DNA of 64,000 nucleotides, taken from NCBI RefSeq assembly GCF_020921035.1, contig NC_063157.1, positions 6,506,501 to 6,570,500 on the forward strand, in the 5' to 3' direction. Under the pieces are notes generated by a model, which was not told where the DNA came from, made no database searches, and worked only from the letters and a program-made list of their open reading frames with translations. Of this stretch, positions 35,619 through 48,427 are shown one piece after another. The position numbers were made by a program, and so were the translations under genes. Source of the stretch: Rhodamnia argentea (taxonomy: Eukaryota > Streptophyta > Magnoliopsida > Myrtales > Myrtaceae). The stretch's first letter is position 1. The number at the start of each line of letters is the position of its first letter.

Positions 35619-36320
35619 TCCTTTGGCTGGCCAGCTCGCGATCATTGGTACGTGGGAACCACCATTAACAGTTGATTAGTTCATGTGATCTAATTCATTG
35701 CTTAGATTGTATAGATGACTGACGAGACTTGCACACTGCAGGCGCAGTGAGTCACATGAAAAACACGAAATTTATAGAAAATAGAAGGACTCATATTATT
35801 AGAGCGTCTCTTATTTGTGCCAAAGGTATCTTGAATTTAGTAAATCCTATTAGAAGGAAAGAGTAGCTATCTTCATCTTTGATTCTGATTGTCTTCAGTG
35901 CTTGTTTTTATTTGACCCTTTTTTAGATAGGCAGTGATTAGGTCCGAATTCTGTAGAGTCAGTCTGGTAGTGTCAGCATACCGTATACTCTGACCATTAG
36001 ATGGTTTTGTATGACCCTGTGTACAGAATTTTGATCTCCTACTTTGATTCTCATGTTATGTTGAAGATCTCCCTATCCTGATATTTGGAGAAAATCTTGT
36101 GTTTAAAGATGAACTTCCAGTGGGTAGATAGTGAGGTGGAGGTGGATGAAATTTGAGTATCTGCTTTATGCTGTAGTTTTTGCTTTGTACACTTTGAAAT
36201 GTTCGATCTAGGGGCTGGTTGGAGTCACTTGGTGTATAAACTTTTGTTAATTTATTTCTGGAACACCGGTATCGAACACACCAGCTTTTTGGTTCTCTCT
36301 GACGGAAGTGCTGTTCTGAG
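35619..36320. other. 3' flank of the IRE1-like gene
   Basis: No coding region is recognised. It probably includes the IRE1-like 3' UTR and the upstream region of the aspartyl protease copy. Confidence 0.45.
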
Positions 36321-36329
36321 ATGGTTTTG

Positions 36330-38410
36330 GTTTGTTGGCAACATTGTGCAGGGCTTAAATGGCGCGAAGAAAAATTAGAAGGCAGGAGAGCAAAAGATCA
36401 TTTGGCATTTTCCAATGGCAACTCAACTTTGAAGATCAGCTCCTTGGGATTGTTTTGTTATCCACAAAGATGGTTGTTTGTTCTAGTCATATTTGAGTTC
36501 TCAGTTGGATGCTTGGAGAGAACTCATTAGCCTGTTTACTTAATGCTTTTGTAGTCTTTGTTCGGCCCTTTTGTTCAACTTTTTCAAAAGGTAAAATTAT
36601 CTGCATTGAATTCCTGTTTTCGATTCAGTCATCAAGATTATTGGAACATTCAACTTCCCGCATGAAGGACTTGTATCAGAGTTGGCATGCTCTCTTGGGC
36701 TTCTGGAAAGAATTGGTCTAGTGTTTAGCTCATGCAAGGGGATTTTGTTTTCTGGTACTTGAATTGAACTGTTTCTTATAAGAGCATAGAGATCATTTCC
36801 CCGTAAATTCTTGCAAAGTATGTTCGTTTCTGGGTTTCTTTGGCGGCTACCTGCAGTCTGTATCACGCGACAGTGCAACATGGTATGCCAGGAGTGAAAT
36901 TCTTGGTGGCGCTTGACATTGGCAGTGACCTTTTCTGGGTCCCATGTGATTGCCACGGCTTATGCATCGGTGTGCCGGTCTCCTCTTAATCTCAGGATCA
37001 TTGGATATTTTCCCCTGAGGGTGTGGTCCATCCAACAGAAAACACAAAAAGATGGCAAATGACTGAATGAACTTCTTTTCTCTTGATCAGGGAAATATAG
37101 GAACAACGAACATCATGGCACTAGATGTCCTGCGTTATGAAGAAGAACTATGTTTAAAGCTCAAAATGCACGAGTGTGGGGGCATATAATTCTTTAGTTT
37201 AACTGGTGTAGCTGTTAGTCCCTTGTATCGTTATAACCTCAATTTGAATTACAATCTTTTGATCCAGGGATATAATCTCAGCACTCAGTCCTTACAACCA
37301 TTTGGTATCATCAAGAAGCAAAACGGTGACTTGCAACAACAGTCTTTGCACGTGGGGCAGCGATTGGGTAAGACCACTTAGCAGTTAACCATATTCCGTG
37401 TCCTAAATATGGCTAGAACTGGAGTTCTGGAGCTTTGGTATAGGATGTCCTACATTTAATCGAATGAGATCAAGCCATGAACATGTTGTGCCTGAGGCGC
37501 TCCGTTAAGTTCTTGAGCATCACATCTTTGATCTTCACAGCCTCTGAATTCCTTCGATCAACATCAATATGACAGATTATGCTTTGGTAGTGTGACAGTC
37601 ATATTTACATAAGGCATATATTGATATCGGTTTCAATTAGCAATGTCAATGCTGTCGTGGACAGGTGCAGAGTGGTTCTTCCTTGGATATTGCAGCTCCC
37701 AATGGCTTGGTTGGCCTCCGGATGGGGAATATATTGGTACCTGAAATTTTGTTGAGGGAGGGCTATATAGCAGACTTGATCTCAATGTGTTTCGAGCATG
37801 ATGGGACGGGAAGGATCAATTTTGTGAATAAAGGTCGTCCTGACCAGGACGAGACCTCGTTATCGGAACCGTCAAAGTAAGTGGCAACTTCTTAGCATGA
37901 TAGGGTTGTTTTCTATAAGAAGAAACTTCCGAAACTCATGTCCATAAACTACTTTTGCCATCCGAGCTATAACGTCACCGAAGACTCGAATTCAGGTGGG
38001 AATGACGCAACTCGACACAGAAGTCACCACTCTCTTCAGTTTCGGGACCTCCTTCACGTGCTTGACCAATCCAACTTGTACCAGGCCGTCGGAAAGTGTA
38101 AGCAACATTATTTGATGCAGAGCTGCATCGCATGCTAAACGACAAGGTTGGGTTTGTGTTCGTTTGATGTTGTCGTTTCTTCTTCTGCAGTTTCACTCGC
38201 AAGTACAAGATGAGCGGTGCCTTCTTGACTCGAGAATCCCTTTCGAGTGTTGTTATCACGTGAGGTGATGTCTTGTACACTAACACAGTGTAATCTCATT
38301 ACAGTTATCAACCGAAAGCTAGTTAATTTGGTGATGGACAGTCCCGGTGGCAACGCCAACTTCGTACCGAGCACGAGTCTAACCATGAAAGGAGGCATCA
38401 TACGGTCTGG
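36330..38410 (+). pseudogene. Aspartyl protease family (APF-like) pseudogene, copy A
   Basis: Fragments in order match a plant pepsin-type (A1) aspartyl protease. KDHLAFSNGNSTLKISSLG is at about 36390. VKFLVALDIGSDLFWVPCDC is at about 36890. SRSKTVTCNNSLC is near 37320. IAAPNGLVGLRMGNILVPEI followed by DGTGRINF lies at 37690-37830. HPSYNVTEDS is near 37970, and FVPSTSLTMKGGI near 38360. Live members are secreted or GPI-linked proteases. The first catalytic motif DTGS reads DIGS. The N-terminus and the exon expected to carry CPYQVDYLS are not seen, and the second catalytic Asp region (DSGTSF) is unrecognisable. The homologue at 43690-47470 is more complete. Confidence 0.8.
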
Positions 38411-38570
38411 GAAAGGCTATCACTGACCAAGCTTCTTTACATTGACCTTCTTCTGGTCTCACGAATTTGATTTGAACCAATCAAGCTACTTTCCTTCTTA
38501 GTAGATCGTGAGTGGGTTTGCCGTCCTTCTCACTATAGTCCATTATAGTCATAGTTCTCTCCTACTCCGC

Positions 38571-39411
38571 GGCAAAAGTACACTTTTAGTGCCAAAAGTT
38601 TTGTACGGAGATCGCTTTGGTATCAAAAGTTTCAATCAAATTACTTTAGTTTCAAGTTTTTTGAAAAAAGATTTTTTCACTGCCAAGTTCGATTTGCTCC
38701 GCCGGAAATGTGATGTGGCATTATTATATTATTATTTGAAGCCGACGTGGCTTCGGCGATATCCAGTCAGCAATTAAAAAATATAAAAAAATGAAAAAAA
38801 AATACTAAAAATAAAAATAAAAACTTAATTAGTTTACAAAAATAAAAAATCCAAAAATAAAAAAAAATCCAAAAAAAATCCAAAAATTAGTTTAAAGATT
38901 AATAAAATAAATCAAAGCTAAAAAAAAATGTGAACTTGAAGACAAGCGGCGAGGGCTTGCACCGACCATTGTAGGTGACAGTGGGGGGGCAGCGGCGAGG
39001 GCTAAGCCCTCCCCACTTGGTTCTCAACCCAGAAACTTTTTTCCTTTTTTTTTTTTTCAAATTTAAGGTTTTTTGTTAACTTTTTTAGCTTATTTTTAAT
39101 TTTACTTTAAACAAACTTTGTATTTTAAATGAATTTAATTTTTAGCTAATTTTTAAATTTGAATTTGATCTATTTTAATTTATTTTGAAGTGCAGAAGTT
39201 CACATGGCAGCTCATGTGGACTTATTTTAATTTTTTAATGTCATTTTACATTAAAAATTAATTATTAATGACACGTAGCGCTTTTGGACGGAAAGTTTCG
39301 TCGGAGGTACCAAAGTGATCCTTTTGTCTCCGACTTGATACTAATTAAAAAATTTTGCACCAAAATGATCTCATGTAAATAACTTTTGGTACTAAAAGTA
39401 TACTTTTACCC
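38571..39411. mobile_element. Larger related MITE (GGCAAAAGTACACTTTTAGT)
   Basis: The ends GGCAAAAGTACACTTTTAGT and ACTAAAAGTATACTTTTACC are inverted repeats resembling those of the GGGAAAAGTACACT family. The 841-bp interior is AT-rich with no ORF. The best flanking duplication is CTACTCCGC / CTGCTCCAT, a poor 9-bp match, so this copy is older or the edges are slightly off. Confidence 0.6.
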
Positions 39412-39589
39412 CTGCTCCATTATGTGGAAGAGATTCAATCCACATCAATTCGAAGGGGCACTTTCTCCCTCATTGGAGTATCCCTAGTGCTCTTTTTTTT
39501 TTTTTTTTTTACTTCTTTGGGGAATGAACGTGATAGTTGCTTTGCGAGGTTCTTGTGGGGAGAGGGGGGACTACTCTTCTTTTTTTGTC

Positions 39590-40440
39590 ACTCGAGCTGA
39601 TCCCCATCATGACACTCGTCCAGCCCTCTTCACGAACTTGTAAAATCGATGTGACATAGATAGCCAACTCTATTATCAAAGAAATAAGGAAAGGGGCGAT
39701 GATCTGGCACTAGATATCCGGAGGTGTTGAAAGAGCAATTGTGAGAATGGGAAAAACCATAAAAAAAAAAAAACGACGATTGTTCATGAAGGTTTTCACA
39801 AAAAGACCCCTTGGTTCGGGCAAATGGATCACAATTACAGGTACTTGGGAGCATACCGATAGAATGAATGAAATACAAATAGTTAACATAATATGGTCAT
39901 AAATCTTAGGTTGTAACTTGACAATGAGCGAATTTGTTGATGTTGCACCCACCAAGTATGGAAAGTGCCAAACATTGGGAACTAGTTGGGGAGGAGTTAG
40001 GAACAGGAACAAGGAAAAGCGAGAACCACTTAAATAGAAGAATCGATTGTACTTCGTTCTTTGTTCTCCATAGCAACTGGGGATCAAAAAGCACCAAATT
40101 TGATGACTTAGAAAGGGAACTACGAAGTAAGAGCATGATATTGAAAACGTTATAACATATGTCGGAGAGGCGTCCATTGATTCTGTACAAACAAAAGCCG
40201 AGTCAAAAGGCGGGGTAAGAGAGGGTTTAGCTAATGGATATATTAATTCTTCCTGGAACCAGTAATGCCTAAACCATGTAAAACCAAGACCGATCAATAT
40301 TCCAACGAAACGGATTCGAACCTCTTCTAGAATAGTTTCCGGTGCAAAATAAAATTCATAGGAAATGTAGTTTGAGTAATTCGAAGGAGAAATAGAAATA
40401 TTTGATAGGATTCAATTCATTTTCACTAATAGGAAAAATG
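39590..40440 (-). pseudogene. mttB: Nuclear copy of mitochondrial mttB (tatC-like), NUMT
   Basis: On the minus strand the sequence runs from [19 protein letters not shown] through [79 protein letters not shown] and [12 protein letters not shown] to LQVREEGWTS near 39605. This is the plant mitochondrial Sec-independent translocase subunit, hydrophobic and multi-spanning. It belongs in mitochondrial DNA. Here it lies between nuclear pseudogenes and transposons, so it is a transferred copy. It carries a stop at PDIW and a poly-A-like run (39760) within the NNRR(F) region that shifts the frame. Sequence to 41230 may be more mitochondrial DNA. Confidence 0.88.
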
Positions 40441-41230
40441 ATTAACCCATCATCCGAAGAAACGGAAAAGACTACCCTCCGAGAAATTGTATAACATGGA
40501 GAAAGTACTCACTTTCCATTCCCCGAGACAGAAGATCACAATAAAGATTGTTTAGAAAGCTTACTCTTTCTTCTCATTGAGGGGGATGTAAACCGAATTC
40601 AATATCAAAGAAAAGCTCGATTACCTCTTGGAGATTGACTCATGTTGGTAAGCTCACATCTACAGTAGTATCGTCATATACTCGAAATAAAAATAATAGT
40701 TCCACGATTATCTTTTCTTTAACAACATTTATTGCTCGGTCCATATTCAAAAGATTTAATACTTCTATCATTTCGCCAGCCCTAATGCCCACAAGAATAG
40801 CTAGAGGCAGAGCCACACTCATACTCGAAACGAAATCGGCAATGAGTTTATCCACTATACTGAGTCTTAGATTCACCTTCTCTAAAAAAAGACCGCTAAC
40901 TTGTATATGGAAGATACAAGACAAGCAAAGCGCCTGGTCCTCCCCAAGTTTAGTGTAGTGGAGTGTGGTGTGGTGTGGTTTTGCCTCACCAAGAAGTGGG
41001 AAACTGGGGCAAAAGCCGAAACGAAACTAGATTGAGGTATACTCCGTGCTGCAAAAGGGATTTGGCCAGTAGAATACAGAGTCTTATTGAGGCCATGAAG
41101 ACAGACAGCGCTTGTAGCTTGCCCATAGGAATCGATTTGATATTGTACTTTGGTACACTGAAGACCAAGCCAATCTTGACAAAGTGAAAGAGAAGTCAAT
41201 TCGATCATTCATGTCGGAAAGCATTTTTCC
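40441..41230 (-). other. Possible continuation of the mitochondrial insert
   Basis: Base composition resembles the mttB stretch. Minus-strand frames at 40640-40924 and 40882-41208 are open but I do not recognise them as a standard mitochondrial gene. They could be mitochondrial spacer transferred with mttB. Confidence 0.35.
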
Positions 41231-43163
41231 ACGCTAGGATCCGACCTATGTTAACAGCTTTCTTTTCTTATGAAACTTCGATTTAATAGCAAACAATGGT
41301 AATTTCAAATATTGTCTCCTGTCCCTACCGTTGTCATCTCTATTTGGGTAGCGAGCTTGATTATGCACATGGTTCCAGAGATGTTTCATGAAGCGTAACG
41401 AACATGACATTTCATTTCTTTCCCGCCGTTTCGCAGAAGAAGCTCAGTTTACTGCCTTGCCATTGTCAAGGATGCAGAAGTGAGTGTAAATTGGCTGATG
41501 ACTCACTATCGCCATTCAACTTTAGACCTGTCAAACTAGATATAAATTGCCTATATGACTCGCTCTCTCCATTCAATCTTGCACTGTCGTTTGACAGGTC
41601 TAATGAATATTAAGCAAACAACTGAAACTTAGTCATTAGCTTTTTTATGAGACTTGGGAGTACCTAAATCCCAATTTCATGCTTATACAATCCACACTCT
41701 TCATTCGATTCTCACGCGTTTGCTACTGCAACTCTTTTCTTTTTCAAAGAATTTCATGACAAGCTACTGTGTTCAACCGCCGAAGGCTCCTTCTAGGGCT
41801 GAAGAAATTCAACCGTCCGTGCTCTTGGATCCCTTCATTCACTTAAAACGTCCCAAATTTCAATACTCTCTGATCTGGTCAACCGGACTATTCACAACCG
41901 TATTATTGATTTTCAACTTCTAATGCAGGCTATGACATGAAAGATTCTAACGAACGCCTCAAGAAGACACCGAACGAGATGATGTCTCCCGATCCAGCCA
42001 GGGCATTTAGCGACCCCCCGACATGACGGGAGCGACGAAGACCGATCATCAGAATTCACATGCAGCAGCAGCGGCATCATCATCATCATCACCACCACCA
42101 TTGTCTCAATATGGCCATATAACAGAGCTCTTCAGCTTGGGCTACCTCCTCACTCATGCTCTGTGCCTTAGCCGTTTTGGGTCCACTCATTCGTACCACA
42201 CTCAGCCCACGCTCACACAGAGCCTCGTGTGGCATTCCGATTCCACGATGATGGTACCATTCGAAGATTGACCAAATTACTATGGTCATTGTCTAAACCA
42301 AAATTTCTTTTCAATTTCGTCCCTGCCGTGGTCGGAACTAGCGAGATGAAAAATCGACAAATTATTTTTTTTAAGCCTCCTTTTTATCTCTTTTTGACTT
42401 TGACAAATTGAGATCATCAAAGACAAAAGGAGCCAAAGTTCTTCATCGTGCTCTGTGCCAATTGATTATGGCTGATTAGCAGCTCTAAAAGAGAAGCAAA
42501 AGTTATCCACGCCTCACACTATGGAAGGCCTGAAATTCAGGGTGCGGAGACTTTTTCTATTGAACTCCGCAATTTTAGGTTCTTTATTATTATTATTTTT
42601 TAAACTCATTACCGGCTGTTGATGCTCGACGACGACATACCGATTAAAAATGCGTTCTCGATAGCCCGAACTTAAAATAACGAAAGTAGGTAAATGAGTT
42701 TGCATTAGGATATATCCGATGATCTACACCATGCATAGATATATGATAAAGGTGTATGCGCCATGATAGAAATAAATTTATTGGTGGGCATTAATTGAAC
42801 TAGTTAGTACACAACAATATGCTAGAGAAACTTTCAATTTTTTGTGCAATGAAATTTTTTTATTTTACTTTTTGGTTGAATATATGCAACGAATTGAAAA
42901 AGGACCTCGCAACGTTATAGTATAAAATGGATGGCCATGATCTTGGTACTTGTCCGTGCCTCGTCTTTTTTTTTTTTTTTCTTGTGGCTAATGCTAACGA
43001 TCCACACTTCCTCCCTAACCTAGCTTGCCAATGAAGATAATGTCCCATTTGCATTTCCATCCTCACTTTTTAAATTCTTGTTGTTGTTGCTCACTATTAT
43101 TGAGTTTCAACTTTTCAAATTAAGCCCAAAAAAAGGTTGGGTTGGGAGGGTTTGGGTTTGGGT

Positions 43164-43207
<44 letters not shown>

Positions 43208-43680
43208 TGGGGTGGGGTGGTGGTGTGGGGGACCGGGGGGGGGGGGGGGGAGAGAGAGGAGGGGGTGGGTGTTTGGTGTAATCGAACTTCTTAAGTTGTT
43301 GTTGCCATTATATTTTCTTTTTTGAAGTTAGTGAGCTTGATTCAAACTTCGGCTATGCGGGTCCGCCCGGGTTCGGCGAGAGATTCGAATGCTAAGTTCT
43401 TGCTCGACTCAATTCTATGCTATTCTTTGCATTCGCCCTCTCACATGGTGCGGATGTAGAAACGGGAAGCATCTTTTGAGGTGACAAGTGGGAAGTCCCA
43501 TGAAGATTGAGGGCCAAAGTGCAAAAAACATAATTTTGAGCCCGAGGAGGAGTTGTGCGTGGGATTGTGTCTTTGACTAAAATGGCAAGTCATATAGCTG
43601 TCTCTTCATCTTCCTCTTCCTCCTCCCGATTCTATTCGACTGACCATTTCGCACCATTCCTGACGACCTCCTACAATCCA
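41231..43680. other. No recognised gene; simple repeats
   Basis: Short frames (41404-41613, 41654-41923, 42023-42271) have no domain I can name. A repeated DSLSPFN-encoding segment lies at 41505-41575. A CAT/CAC-rich stretch is at 42072-42100. A (GA)n tract is at 43168-43205, followed by a G-rich run at 43229-43250. Confidence 0.4.
43168..43260 (+). repeat. (GA)n tract and poly-G run
   Basis: GA dinucleotides, then GTGGGGTGGGGTGG and an uninterrupted run of about 19 G. The G run could form a quadruplex. Run length is often misassembled. Confidence 0.85.
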
Positions 43681-43689
43681 GCCGCGCTC

Positions 43690-46600
43690 GCTCCCTCCTG
43701 ATCCGTGGCGACGCCGCCGCCCGCTCCCGATCGCGCCGCCTTCTTGACCGCGCTCGTCTCGCTGGCTGTGGTTCTGGCCTCGGAGTCGCGGGGCTGCTAA
43801 GGGTTCGCGACGTTGGGGTTCGGTGTGCACCTCCGGTTCTCAGATCCTATGAAGGGAGTGTTGGCGGTCGATCGGTTAGCAGAGAAGGGAAGCTTGGAGA
43901 GTACGACGAGGTCATGGCTCTGCGCGACGGTGCGATCCACGGCCGTCAGCTCGCGTCGTCGTCCGATAACCAGACGGTTCTGACTTTCTCTAGCGGCAAC
44001 GAGACGATTCTGTCACCTTCTCTTTGGATAGTACGTATTGTGTTATCTCTCCACTCCTGTTTTTTTTTTTTTTTTTCCTGGGTTGATCTCTACTTCTCCT
44101 TTTTCATTGACTGCGATTGCTTCTGGAAAGTGAAGAAACATGACAGAAGCGCGGACGAAAGTTGTGACAGCTCGATTACTCAATGCCTACGTATAAGGAT
44201 GATCGGCTCAATGTCTTTTCATTGGTATGGATAATCTGTGATTGCTTTCGTTGCCCCCGTGGCTTGTTTTTTGTTCATTTATTTTTCTGCCATAACCAGT
44301 GACAGCTGAATTTCTCTCTATCTCTCTTTTAATTATTTTCAGCTTTGAAACTGAATTTTCCCTTAATTTTTCTTATTTTGATATTTCACACTGTGTTCTG
44401 TTTATTGACAACCAAAGAGGGCAGAATCTTCGAAGTTTTGCTCGAGTGGATCAACTTAATTTGATAAATGCTGCCTTTTTTCTTGGCATTTCAGTTTCCT
44501 CTATGCCAATGTTTTGGTCGGGATCCCGAGTTTATCCTATTTGGTGGCTCTAAACACTGGCAGTGATCTGTTCTGGTTACCCTGTGACTGCAAAAGTTGC
44601 ATATGGGCCCTCAAGACATCATCTGGACCGCTATCCTTCTGGTTAGGAGTGCTCCGTCTCTGTCCCTTGTTACAAGAGTCCAAGCTTCATGTGTTATCTT
44701 GGGTGGACGCATGTTGGGGGTAGTACTAGTAACTCCTGATGCAATGCATAGACTAGTGTCATGGAGAAGCTAATATAGTGGATAATTGTTCACATCTCCG
44801 CCCGTTGATTGACAAGTTTGAATGTGACAGCAAGTAATACGGGTAGAATTATGATATACAACTTACCATGATTAACATGACATCGCCAATCAATCATCTG
44901 ACATCCAATTCCAAAGGCAGGGTCTTGAGCGTTGAAATACCATATTGTTGATTGTGCCCTTATGTCATTGATTATTAGAATATGGGCAAGACATGAAACT
45001 AAAGCCTTTTGACAGAGGTAAAAACTGAAAATTGTACGATATTCCTCCATTTATATCTACATCCATTATGTTCCAGCGTGTCCATGAGCTCTTGTTTTTT
45101 GCCCTTTATTGTGGTATGAAAACTTTAGCTACTTCGGGAAAGACTTTCTCACAAATGGAAGAGACAGGAAAAAGAATTGAAGTTAGCCTGTCTACGTTGT
45201 GTCCTTTGTCTAACATAGATGACTAGAATTAACAGGTTTCTCTTGTTAGTCTCCTTGTCGACCAGACTGTGGATTTCAACATTTACAGCCCTAATGCATC
45301 CTCAACAAGTGCAGAAGTACCCTGCAACAGTTCAATATGCGGACAACAGTTGCGACTATCAGGTTGATTATCTTTCTAACTATACTTTGTCCACTGGGAT
45401 TTTGGTGGAAGATGTGTTGCATTTGACAACAGACGACGATCATTCAATGGCTGTCGATGCTAAAATCACATTTGGGTGGGTATACTGTCTTCCACCACCA
45501 TTTGAGCAAATTAGGGGAACCAACTCGAGTTTTTTGTTACGGTTTGGTTACAGGAGAAACACTACTGACCAACTTGCCCTTGCTGGTGCTTGTTGCCAGG
45601 TTCCATAGGACAGACTGTGTGAACCTCGACATTCTTTAACTGTCCAGAACAGTGAAGTTGTTGCTTTTGCTTTGGATCTATTTGAGCCAAAAATTGCCAA
45701 GAAGAAGTTTGAAGAACATTATTGTTGGTTTTTAGCATTACTTTTTTCATTCTTTCACTAGGTTCCCAGTTGTCAGAAGTTTGGTAGTTGATGTCTGAGC
45801 TAGATATGCTTGTTTTTGTAGTTGTGGTCAGATTCAAACTGGTCTTTCTTAGATGGTGCTGTGCCAAATGGTCTCTCTGGGCTTTGGCATGAATAACGTA
45901 TCTGTTCCTGGCATTTTAGCTGAAGAAGGGCTTACTTCAAATTCATTTTCAATGCGCTTTGGACCTGATGGAATTGGGAGAATTAGTTTTGGGGACAAAG
46001 ACAGCTCAGACCAAAGAGAGACACCATTCAACCTTAGGCAATCACAGTAAGCTTCCCCGTGGGAAGAAAAGTTATCGTGTTGTATGGCCTAGATTTATGT
46101 CGCCAACTCATGGCATTGGGTTGCAGCATTTCTCTTCTGCCCTTTATTTACCACATTACCTTACTCAACTAAATGTGGGAGGAACTGCTCACGGTGTCGA
46201 ATTTAGTGAAATTTGTTTACTCTGGTACATCATTCACATAATTGAACGACCCAGCTTACATGTTACCGGGGAGACTGTATGTTCTTTACTGCTCTATTTC
46301 AGACTACCATATGGACATACCTGCCTCTCTTTGGCATGTTTACAGAGTACTTGTTTTGCGCGGTTTAATTCCTTAGTCCAAGAAAAGCGACATTCTCCGG
46401 ACTCCAGTATTCCACTTGAATACTTCTATGAATTGAGGTTAGCTCATCTATGGACAGACTTGTATACAATGACTTTATTTCCTTGAGATGCTGAACGCAA
46501 ATCTTTGTGCAGCCCAAACTAGAGTAGCTTCGGAACTGCAGCTCTGAATATGACCGTGAAAGGTGGAGATCGGTTTTATGTCACCAATACAATAGAAGTA

Positions 46601-47470
46601 ATATGTGTTCAGGTACTTTTAAAAGTAGACTGTCACGTTTCTTCTATATTTCTGTATGTTTTTTCCTATAAAATACATGCTAACTAGGTTTTTCTTATAT
46701 ATATTTATATTGTCGTCAGGGCTCCTACTTATATTGTCTTCCGCTAGTCAAAAGTGGAGATGTGAATGTAATCGGACGTGAGTATCTGGTCATCAGAAAT
46801 ATTTCTATTGCTTATTTCCATGAAAAGTTGTCCCCCTCTTCTAGTTCTCTATGTTAGTCAGATTGCATCCTTGTGCTTTTTCTGCTTTTTCGCAGTCAGT
46901 TTTCTCCCTTCGCCCTCGTGCAGATTTGTCCTTTTCTATGCTAGCAGATCAAAGAAATCACTGCAGATTTCTCTTTCATATCAAATCAACTACAAGCCTT
47001 GGCAAGGCCTACGAGGATAGGCTGGATATTAAATACAGATATAACCCGTGCTGTATTAAGTTCTTCCTGTAGCTAATAAAACCAATGCTGCATGAAGCTC
47101 TTTCCTGTGGAATAACGTACCAGGTTGCTGCGTGCACAAAGAACAGCTGGAACCCCACTCTGTTTTTCTAGGAACGTTTAGTCCAATGCTAAAATCTAGA
47201 TGAAAACGAGGTTTGGCAACAGCAATCACGGTGTGGCTTCTTCCTGGTGTCAGTCATTTTTCCTTGGAATTGATATGATTGGAACTTGTGAAATATTAAT
47301 TTTGAGGACTCGGATTTATTGCTTCCAGTGCTTGTCTATCCTGTCATCAAGTATTCATGTTCTTTTTTTTACCCTTTTTCTTTGTCAGAGAGCTTCACGA
47401 CGGGTTATCGCATAGTTGTCGCTTGAGAGAGAATGGCACTTGGCTGGAAGTCATCCGACTGGAAGTAGAA
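43690..47470 (+). pseudogene. Aspartyl protease family (APF-like) pseudogene, copy B
   Basis: A near full-length series of exons is visible. First is a hydrophobic, signal-like AAFLTALVSLAVVLA, then FGVHLRFSDPMKGVLAV and MALRDGAIHGRQLA (to 44030). LVALNTGSDLFWLPCDCKSC is near 44555, FNIYSPNASSTSAEVPCNSS near 45280, and DYQVDYLSNYTLSTGILVED near 45375. VSVPGILAEEGL and FGPDGIGRISFGDK lie at 45900-46000. LNMTVKGGDRFYV is near 46560, YCLPLVKSGDVNVIG near 46740, and FTTGYRIVV..ERMALGWKSSD near 47400-47460. Live relatives are secreted A1 proteases. The first catalytic Asp is Asn (NTGS), there are stops and frame shifts in exons 1 and 5', and the DSGTS segment is not found. It is colinear with copy A but independently decayed. 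The peroxidase pseudogene follows after about 30 bp. Confidence 0.82.
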
Positions 47471-47563
47471 CACAAGCTATTCACTAAGTTCCAATTACTA
47501 GGACAAGACCTGTCCCGATGCTGAGTTGACCTTCGCATATGCTGTCAAGAATGCAGCAATGAA

Positions 47564-47747
47564 GGACAAAACGGTACCAGCTTCTCTCCTGCGGATGCAT
47601 TTTCATGACTGTTTCATAAGGGTAAGCAAACATGTCGATGGTTCTCTGTCTGTTCGGACAAAACGGTACCAGCTTCTCTCCTGCGGATGCATTTTCATGA
47701 CTGTTTCATAAGGGTAAGCAAACATGTCGATGGTTCTCTGTCTGTTC
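47564..47747 (+). repeat. Exact 92-bp tandem duplication in the peroxidase pseudogene
   Basis: GGACAAAACGGTACCAGCTT begins at 47564 and again at 47656; the two 92-bp units are identical by eye. Each contains the FHDCF-coding segment and its GGTAAGCA donor, so the duplication post-dates most other damage. Confidence 0.92.
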
Positions 47748-48398
47748 GGACTTCTTAAAGAAATGCAGGATTGCGACAAGGCTAAAAAGGACTTGGAAGA
47801 TTTTTTCCCCGGCGTGGTTTCATGTGCGGACATCTTGGCACTAGCTGCTAGAGATTCCCTCGTACTGGTAAGATCATCTCCTCGGCCACTTTGTTATGTG
47901 TATATTCCTGATTCTTCACAACTGACCAGTGGCTCCAATCATAGCTTGTCACTGAGGTTATCCTGAAAGACCACCCTAACCCAGTTAAAGCCCTAAACGC
48001 TAATGTCTTGGAAACATCTTAGGGCCAAGTGCTAGGATTACTGTCCAATCCCGAGCTGCGTACGCAATGTCTTGGATTGCCCCCATGCAGCTCTCTATCC
48101 TGGAAAAGATTTCACTACATCACAGGTCTATCCAGTAGACACCTGACAGGACTGTGTTAAGCTGCCGGCTGTAAGGATTGTATGCTAGCGCCGCAGGCAT
48201 TTTAATAGACATATACCTATCCACACAGTCTGTGCTTAAATAGTATCAAACAAGACTTATCGGAAGTCGCCCTATTGGAAGCTAAATCAATACCCACTGA
48301 AACGGTTTAGCTGTAATTTCTCGACAAGAAACTTTTCTTTTGCAACAGCATATTACGTTGTTGATGCTTAAAAAAAGTCCAGTGGTCCAACTACTAAT

Positions 48399-48427
48399 AT
48401 ATGTATATGTATATGTATATGTATATG
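48399..48427 (+). repeat. (TATATG)n microsatellite
   Basis: Tandem TATGTA hexamers, about five units. Confidence 0.85.

Noticed and set aside
40640-40924. Mitochondrial atp1 fragment (RAGEMIEV resembles QAGEMVEF)
   Set aside because: The match is limited to a few residues and does not continue on either side.
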